Source: Poecilobothrus nobilitatus (lineage: Eukaryota; Arthropoda; Insecta; Diptera; Dolichopodidae). Taken from it: a stretch of 64,000 nt of DNA. This document shows positions 57,394 through 64,000 of the stretch, piece by piece. The position numbers and the translations under genes are program-made. The number at the start of each line of letters is the position of its first letter. Within the stretch, counting starts at the first letter, position 1. The notes under the pieces were generated by a model, which saw only the letters and a list, made by a program, of their open reading frames with translations, did no database searches and was not told the origin of the DNA. The DNA is taken from assembly GCA_947095535.1 (NCBI GenBank), contig OX352772.1, positions 108,894,903 through 108,958,902 on the forward strand, given 5' to 3'.

Positions 57394-58959
57394 AAATAAA
57401 TAAAATAAAGAAGTATGAAGATAAGGGGAAGTCGAGGGAATGTTATCTGTTATATTAGTTGTTGTATTCTATTTATGCATGTAGTATGTGGATTAAATTT
57501 AAATTTATAGTCTTAGATTATTTAAAAAAAAAAAAAAAAAATAGAAAATAAAAAATGTGTTTTATTTAAAAACAAAAAAAAGAAAAAGTAAAAAATAAAA
57601 AAATGTAAAAACTTTTCATGTACATATATAGATGACAGGTATTATTATTTTTATTTATTTTATTACGTTTTTAATGAACTTTATTATTTTTTAATGAATA
57701 TTATTTATATGAACTTTATCAGACCAGACAGCTCAGGCTACGGTTAAATAAATAAACTTGTATTACTAAACACTTTATATAAAATAATAATTAATGTAAT
57801 CTAAATTATAAAATACGATAATAAAGAAAAAAAAAAAAAAAAAAAAAAAACCCATTCTAAACTGCGAAATATTCAATTTTTAAGCATACTGCGCCCAGTC
57901 ATATACATAGATATTCAATATTTTTGTCTTTTCTGGTAAAATTATATAATTTTCTTTAAAATGATCTGTAATTCGATAGCAATATCATTAATGTATTTGG
58001 TTCTCTTTAATATTAAAGAAAAAGAAATTATTACAAAGAAAAAAAATAAAAAAAAATAAAAGGATAGATAAATGGAATAAATAGTTCAAAAAATTAGTAA
58101 ATTTTTCCTGAAATTATAAGGCCAGACAGCTAACAGCTACGGTCGTTAAAAATTGAATATGTACAATATCATAAAATTAAAATTATTATAAAAATTTTTT
58201 TTTTCTGAATGGAATTAAAATTGAAATAAAAAAAAAATAATTAAATGTAACTTCAAGTACTAACAAAAAAAAATATTGTAAATGAATTGTATATGATCTA
58301 TTAAATAAAGAAAAAAAAACTAACTGATATGTACCTAATATAAATTTTTTTTTGTAAATACTAATAGGTATAGGTAAATACTATAGGTAAGGTGTAATAA
58401 AAAAAATATTAAGTTTTTTTTAAATTTTTACAAAGTTGTTCTTAAGAAATTCTAAACAAAAATCATTTTTCAGAAAATACAACATTCTTTAAATTATTTT
58501 TATGGAGGTAAAATGAATTTCAATTTTCAAATCCAAATTTTATTATAAATCCACATCTCTAACACAATATGTTATCGACTTATATTGCAAAGAACATAAA
58601 AAAGAAACTCACATACTTATTTCTCATCTCACTAATCGTTTTTATTTTTGTATTTTACATTTTAGAATACATATTATACAAGTATACAAAATACACATAT
58701 GTACATACTTACAAAAACTATACATTACTATACATAATTATTCATTACAAAAACCAATAAGAAAAACAGAAAAACAAAAGAAAAGAAGTTTTAAACATGC
58801 ATGATGCTTAAATTATGATGCTTCATTCTTAACAAATGAGAGAGAAACCAAAGTAATTTTATTTTATAATTTACTCATTTAAACGATTTATTTTCAATTT
58901 GTTCTCAGTTCAAAAGCTTTGGTGGATTTATATAAAATCCACTTCCACTTTATAGTTAT
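57394..58959. other. Gene-free stretch: L-A 3' UTR and AT-rich DNA
   Basis: CCAGACAGCT...GCTACGGT...TTAAA occurs at 57724-57746 and again at 58124-58147. Each is followed, within about 110-180 bp, by TAAATAAAG or AATAAAG and an A-run. This suggests a repeated 3'-end module or a second, 5'-truncated tail copy. From about 58330 to 58960 nothing is recognised. Confidence 0.5.
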
Positions 58960-60770
58960 TATAATCTTTGCTGAGATGTATGCATTTAAAAAGAAGATTT
59001 TTCAAAATTTGAAGAGCTGTGCTGTAAGATCTGCAATGGTGAGAGTACATAAAAATGTGGCATGGTTAATATTATATTGCTCTTTATTAAACAGAGTATA
59101 AGTTTTGTAAACAGACGGACGGGCAGAGTGAAACTAATAGCAAATTTTTCAAACTGTACTTGAAAGGATAATCCATAAAAACATGAAGGGACATGACTTA
59201 CGAAAAAAATGTAATACATTATGGTCTTTTATAATTGAAATGCGATTTTGTGTTTCAGTATTAGCTAATAATATATTATGAAAACTCACTTCGCCGTAAT
59301 TGTGTATCTACTCAATAGATTACTATCCTATCAATATCCTATCAATATTACTATCCTATCAATAGATATATTAGGATTTTTCGTTGTCCTGCCTAAACGC
59401 CGAAGAAATATGGTTGCAATATATTAACAGGGTTCGGCGGGCTTCCAAAAAAATTTTGTTTCCAATTTTTGTCCAAATGTATGTGTTTTTATGGTCTGGG
59501 AAAAAGCATGTGACAAATTTTTGTGAAGTTCCGGTAATCCGTTTGGGACAAAGCTCATTAAATGTTTTTGTTGTCCTGCTTAAACGGTTTAATCAATTGA
59601 TTTGCAAATTCGCATAATTGTTGCTCTTTAGCAGCAAAGCTCACTAGGTTAATTTGGTTACGGTACATTAACTCATTTTGACACCAGGGCCCAATGAAAT
59701 TTTTTAATTGTTTTGTTGTTGCGCTTAAACAGTTTAACCAATTGAGTTAAAAATTTTCAAAACCGTAGCTCTTTACCAAAGAAGCTTACTGAGTTGATTG
59801 GGTTATGTTATGATATATTAACCCATTTCAGCTTCAGGCCTCAATGAAGTTTTTAATTTTTTTGTTGTTGTGCTTCAACGGTTTGACCAATTTATTGCAG
59901 TAAAAGACAATAGTACCAATAGTATTGCACTTAAAGACAGAAGCTAATTCAATTAATTTTGCCGTGATACATTTACCCATTTCAGCATGATAGATTTACA
60001 GAAAAAAATTTGGTTCCTAATTTTTGTCTAATTTGGGAGGATGAATTATACGGTTCTAAATAACGCGTGTGACAAATTTTTGTTAACGTTCGTTAACCCA
60101 TTTGTGCACTAGTATCTAACAAAAATATTTTGCCCAATTTTTTGTACTGTTATTATACTATTAAAAAGATATTTTCCACACTCCTTCCTTTTGTATATTT
60201 TGTTTTTAATATTCCATAAAAAGCTTTCAATGCAAAATTCTAATATATAATACTAATTAAAATAACCTCGTTAAGTATCTTAACAATACTGTGTTTTTAG
60301 GCTTTAACAAGATAACATTTTCGGTCGTTATTAAAGAACAGAAATAATCTCTTCCATACGACAATCATTATGTCATTATTCAAGAAGCAATTACTAACAT
60401 GTGGTATACCTACATAAAATGCATTTGTATAATATATTTTTCAAAAAATATCGCTGAAATATGTACATACTATATGTATATTGTGCTTATGTTTAAAAAT
60501 ACTATAAACATAATTAATTAAATTAGAACACATATTCACATTTCTGTACAGTATTTAATCAAAAATGAGTACATACATATTTAAAGAACAGAAACCCTAA
60601 GATTCTTATCCATTTACAGTTTTTACACATATTTTTAACATATATCAATTTAAAAACATAATTACTTATTAGAAAAATATATTGTAAAAAAATTATGATT
60701 CATTTATAAAAGTTTTTTCAAAATTTGAAGAGATGTAGGCGCTGTAGGAACTGTTAATAAGCTGTTTACC
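58960..60770 (+). mobile_element. Helitron D copy 3
   Basis: It starts with module X (58975-59330, ATGCATTTAAAAAGAAG...AATTTGAAGAGCTGT), which in copy 1 is the last module. The 145-bp-type repeats (59370-60110) and the middle region (60110-60700) follow, and then the first 40 bp of module X again (60715-60760) before the match ends. No Helitron 3' terminus is seen. The order X, repeats, middle, X points to a repeating or circular arrangement. Confidence 0.65.
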
Positions 60771-61446
60771 ATTAGAAAACTATTTTTAAAACTATTTAGG
60801 TAGTACTCGAATTTAGCAAAAATACACGATAACAAATCTTAATTACATGTATTCTTCGTTCACACAACTTTAGTCTAAAGTCGTAAACAATTAAAATATT
60901 TAAAAAATCACTTTGTTATTTATCATTATAATTAGAAATAAAGAAAAAAAAGAATACACTTTGAAAATACACTATTATTACAAATGGTATAATAAAATCT
61001 ATTTATAATGTTTGTGTTGTTATATTTCAAAACTGGTTAGAAGAGTTGTCTATCAATGATTTTAGTTGTATTTCTTTGTTTTTAATTTTAAATATTTTAT
61101 TTATTGAAAAAACAATGTAAAAAACGTATTTTAACATTTTCCTTTCAATCTAACATTTTCGCATAAAGAATTTTTAATATCTTTTGTATTTAAAAATTGA
61201 AGTAAATCAAATAATTATATATTATAACATGGCAACACTATATAAATAATTTACTTCTCATTTGTTAAGTATTCTATTTTGGATGGACTGATTATGTGTT
61301 GATCAAGTGTATATAATGTTTATCTATGTATGCGTGAGTATTTAATATTTTTTTCTTATATCAATAGAAATGCAACAGTAGTGTATTTATTTAAAATGAA
61401 AATAAAAAAAAATTTGTGATTGTTAACCCTAGTTGACTTGTGTTTT
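60771..61446. other. Gene-free AT-rich stretch
   Basis: No coding sequence or recognised repeat. Confidence 0.45.
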
Positions 61447-63506
61447 TTATACCCGTATGAACAATGTTCAAGGGTATAATAAATTTGCCATTACGTTTGT
61501 GACACCTTAAAGGAGCTAGATAGCTGATAGCCGAGCTAGATATAGTGTCAAAGGTATGGATCGACTCAGAATCGAATTCTGAATTAAGCCATGTACGTCC
61601 GACCGTCCGTCCGTCCACACGATAACTCAAAAAATAAAGGAGCTAGGAGACTGAAATTTTTTTTACGTCACTTTTGCAAAATTGTTAGTTTTGCTATTTA
61701 AATCCAACATTTTCGGCCGGCGGGTTCGGGTAGCTGCCATATAACTTAGTGTTTATTGAAGCTGGGAATCTGAAATTTAGTAAAGAGGTGTCGAGTTACA
61801 TGCCAACAACTTTTGTAAAATTTGGTTGGTCTAGAGCAGCCGGTTCAGGCTTTTTGCACCTCTTGGAAGTTAAGAAAGCTAGGCGTCTGAAATCTTGCAA
61901 ATGATGATTTTGCTGGGTACTTGATACTTTTGCAAAATTTGGTTGTGGTGGTGCGACGGGTTCGGGTAGCTGTCATACAACTTATCAGGTTAAATGAGAA
62001 TAACTCAGTGTCTATTGAAGCTAGGAATCTAAAACTTAGTAAAGAGGTGTCGAGTTATATCCCAACAACTTTTGTGAAATTTGGTTGATCTAGAGCAGCC
62101 GGTTCAGGCTTCTTGCACCTCTTGGAAGTTAATAAAGCTAGGCGTCTGAAATCTTGCAAATGCTGATCAAGTTTTATGGCAACAACTTCTGCAAAATTTG
62201 GTTGTGGCGGTGCGACGGGTTCGGGTAGCTGCCATACAAAATCGCTTTTTAAATGAAAAGAACTCACTGTCCGTCCGCACGATAACTCAAAAACTAGAGC
62301 AGCTAGGAGGCTGAAAATTTTTTTACGTCACTTTTGTAAAATTGTTAGTTTTGCTATTTAACTCCAGCATTTTCGGCCCCCGGGTTCGGGTAGCTGCCAT
62401 ACAACGTCTTTCTTTAAATGGAAATAACCCAGTGTCTGTTCAATCTAGGTGTCTGAAATTTTGCGAATGATGATCAAGTTTTATGGCAACAACTTCTGCA
62501 AAATTTGGTTGTGGTGGTGCGATGGGTTCGGGTAGCTGCCATACAAAATCTCTTTTTAAATGAAAAGAAATCAGTGTCCGTCCGCACGATAACTCAAAAA
62601 ATAGAGGAGCTAGGAGGCTGAAAATTTATTTACGCACTTTTGTAAAATTGTTAGTTTTGCTATTTAACTCCAGCATTTTCGGCCCCTGGGTTCGAGTAGC
62701 TGCCATACAACGTCTTTCTTTAAATGGAAATAACCCAGTGTCTGTTCAATCTAGGTGTCTGAAATTTTGCGAATGATGATCAAGTTTCATGGCAACAGCT
62801 TCTGCAAAATTTAGTTATGGTGGTGCGACGGGTTCGGGTAGCTGCCATACAACTTTTCTTTTTAAATGAAAATAACTCAGAGTCCGTCGGCACGATAACT
62901 CAAAAAATAAAGGAGCTAGGAGGCTGATATTTTTTTTACGTCACTTTTGCAAAATTGTTAGTTTTGCTATTTAATTCCAGCATTTTCTGCCGCGGGGTTC
63001 GAGTAGCTGCCATACAACTTCTTTCTTTAAATGGAAATAACCCAGTGTCTATTCAATCTAGGTATCTGAAATTTTGCGAATGATGATCCAGTTTTATGGC
63101 AATAACTTTTGTAAAATTTGGTTGTGATGATATGACAGGTTCGGGTAGTTGCCAGACAACTTCTCTTTTGAAATGAAAATAACTCAGTGTCTATTGAATC
63201 TAGCTATCTGAAATTTATTGAAAAAGTGTCGAGTTGCATGCCAAAAACTTTTGCAAAATTTGATTGGTCTAAAGCAGCCGGTTTAGGCTTTTTGCATTTC
63301 TTGGAACTTAATGAAGCTAGGCGCAATAGATTCGGGTACCTGTCATACAACTCCACAATTTACATAAATATATCTCTGTAGTTCGGTACTAAAACATCTG
63401 AATGTTTTTAAAAGATGATCAAGTTTTATAGAAATAGGATATATTACGTTCATACGGGTATCCCAGAGTTGACACAGTCTACTCTACTGCACTCTTCCTC
63501 GTTTTT
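61447..63506 (+). mobile_element. DINE-A: complete DINE-1-like element with central tandem repeats
   Basis: The head TTATACCCGTATGAAC (61447-61462) is followed by GGGTATAATAAATTTGCC, closing a hairpin. The core has GTCCGTCCGTCC and ACGATAACTCAAAAAATAAAG (61590-61640). The tail GTTCATACGGGTA (63448-63460) is the exact reverse complement of the head's TACCCGTATGAAC. A 3' hairpin (AGAGT/ACTCT) and CACTCTTCCTCGTTTTTT follow, ending near 63506. The interior is a tandem array. Both ends are intact, so this is the best reference copy for the group in this window. Confidence 0.8.
61621..63360. repeat. Tandem array in DINE-A, unit about 307 bp
   Basis: GATAACTCAAAAA recurs at 61621, 62281, 62588 and 62894, giving two spacings of 306-307 bp and one of 660 bp. 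Each unit has a TTGTTAGTTTTGCTATTTAA word and two GGGTTCGGGTAGCTGCCATA words. The unit thus behaves as two half-units of about 140-167 bp. The repeat carries a copy of the element's own core (GTCCGTCCGCACGATAACTC), so it arose by copying internal element sequence. Confidence 0.82.
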
Positions 63507-64000
63507 TGTGAAATTACCTTTCAAAATATAGTTTCTGGTATTATAAATATAGTTTCTAATTAAAAGAATTTTAACGTAAGAAATTTATAAAAAAAATTGA
63601 AATTTAATTTTGAGCGGTAAGTTATCCAATGTAAATAACTTGAATTTTTTATTAAAATAAGTTAATTTTTTTTAAAGAAGTGAAAAATTAAAAGTTGTTT
63701 TACAAGTTTAATAAAAAGTTAAGTTCATATACATATGCGAAATATAGGTATAATTTTACTATTAGTGCACAAATTCTTTTGTTCTTAATCATTCATCAAT
63801 CAAGAATTTGGCACATAATTTCCATTCAAAAAGTAAGAAAACATTTTTTTTTTTATTATTGCTTAGAAATTGTTTCCAAATTAATTTGATTGCTTCAATT
63901 ATTTTATTCATTAACTTGTTGCAAAACTTATAATTAAATTTTCTATTTTTCTAACTCTTTATTTATCTACATACTTTTTTTGTTGTACATATCTTTTCCA
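63507..64000. other. Gene-free AT-rich stretch at window end
   Basis: No feature is recognised. Confidence 0.45.

Larger units (their letters stand above)
52140..57850 (+). mobile_element. L-A family LINE, copy 5, with ORF1 and ORF2
   Basis: This is the most complete L-A copy. It has a short 5' UTR (52140-52279), ORF1 (52280-53280), an unusually long inter-ORF region (53281-54458) containing a 147-bp tandem repeat, ORF2 (54459-57393) and a long 3' UTR with A-runs at 57523-57541 and 57828-57850. It carries a nested 132-bp poly(A) insertion at 54986-55117. The true 3' limit may be at the first A-run. Confidence 0.83.

Noticed and set aside
61391..63381. Short open frames on both strands (for example 62055-62267)
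   Set aside because: They lie within the DINE-A repeat array and match no protein family.

Overview
This 64 kb window looks like a transposon graveyard from an AT-rich insect nuclear genome, most likely a fly (Diptera). I find no convincing host gene, no rRNA and no CRISPR. The fly assignment is inference. It rests on DINE-1/INE-1-like elements (hairpin 5' end, GTCC-type core, inverted TACCCGT/ACGGGTA ends), a piggyBac-type transposase, a Ty3/gypsy-type element with a proline-tRNA primer site, an RTE-clade LINE, a Penelope-like fragment, a tRNA-derived SINE and several APE-type LINE families. Every coding block I recognise is broken by stops, frameshifts, deletions or nested insertions. I use local family names: L-A to L-F for LINEs, DINE-A/B/C, and Helitron D.

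Layout. 1-3024: L-A LINE copy 1 (+). 3534-3746: small L-A fragment (-). 4645-8330: L-B LINE (-). 8364-8960: L-E fragment (-). 9257-12140: L-C LINE with a PHD-finger ORF1 (-). 12240-13560: second, deleted L-B copy (-). 13950-17526: L-D LINE with a PHD-finger ORF1 (-). 17676-17751: perfect 31-bp inverted repeat. 17861-19290: DINE-B copy 1 (+). 19310-20141: Penelope-like remnant with a tRNA-SINE (-). 20700-27860: piggyBac-type element (-) split by DINE-B copy 2, itself split by a gypsy-type element (-). 27905-30655: DINE-C with a large tandem array (-). 30670-32840: L-A copy 3 (-). 33290-35656: Helitron D copy 1 with a recognisable 3' terminus. 35700-38587: L-F LINE (+). 38588-42930: DINE-B copy 3 (-) split by a nearly complete RTE-clade LINE (38960-42221, +) with a 10-bp target duplication. 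44845-45302: orphan ORF remnant (-). 45350-48560: Helitron D copy 2 split by L-F copy 2 (45421-47467, -). 50045-52140 and 52140-57850: two L-A copies in the same orientation, the second with ORF1 and ORF2. 58960-60770: Helitron D copy 3. 61447-63506: DINE-A with 307-bp repeats (+).

How the parts relate. The LINE ORF1 proteins (PHD finger, coiled coil, RNA-binding-like domain) would bind element RNA, and ORF2 would nick DNA (APE endonuclease) and reverse-transcribe. The DINE and Helitron D copies are non-coding and would depend on a replication protein made elsewhere. Nesting gives a relative history: piggyBac, then DINE-B, then gypsy; DINE-B, then RTE; Helitron D, then L-F; L-A, then a tiny poly(A) retrosequence. 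Four sequence-unrelated tandem arrays share a period near 145-157 bp or about twice that. This recurring unit length and the layered nesting are the most notable structural signals. I did not find a clearly new enzymatic system.
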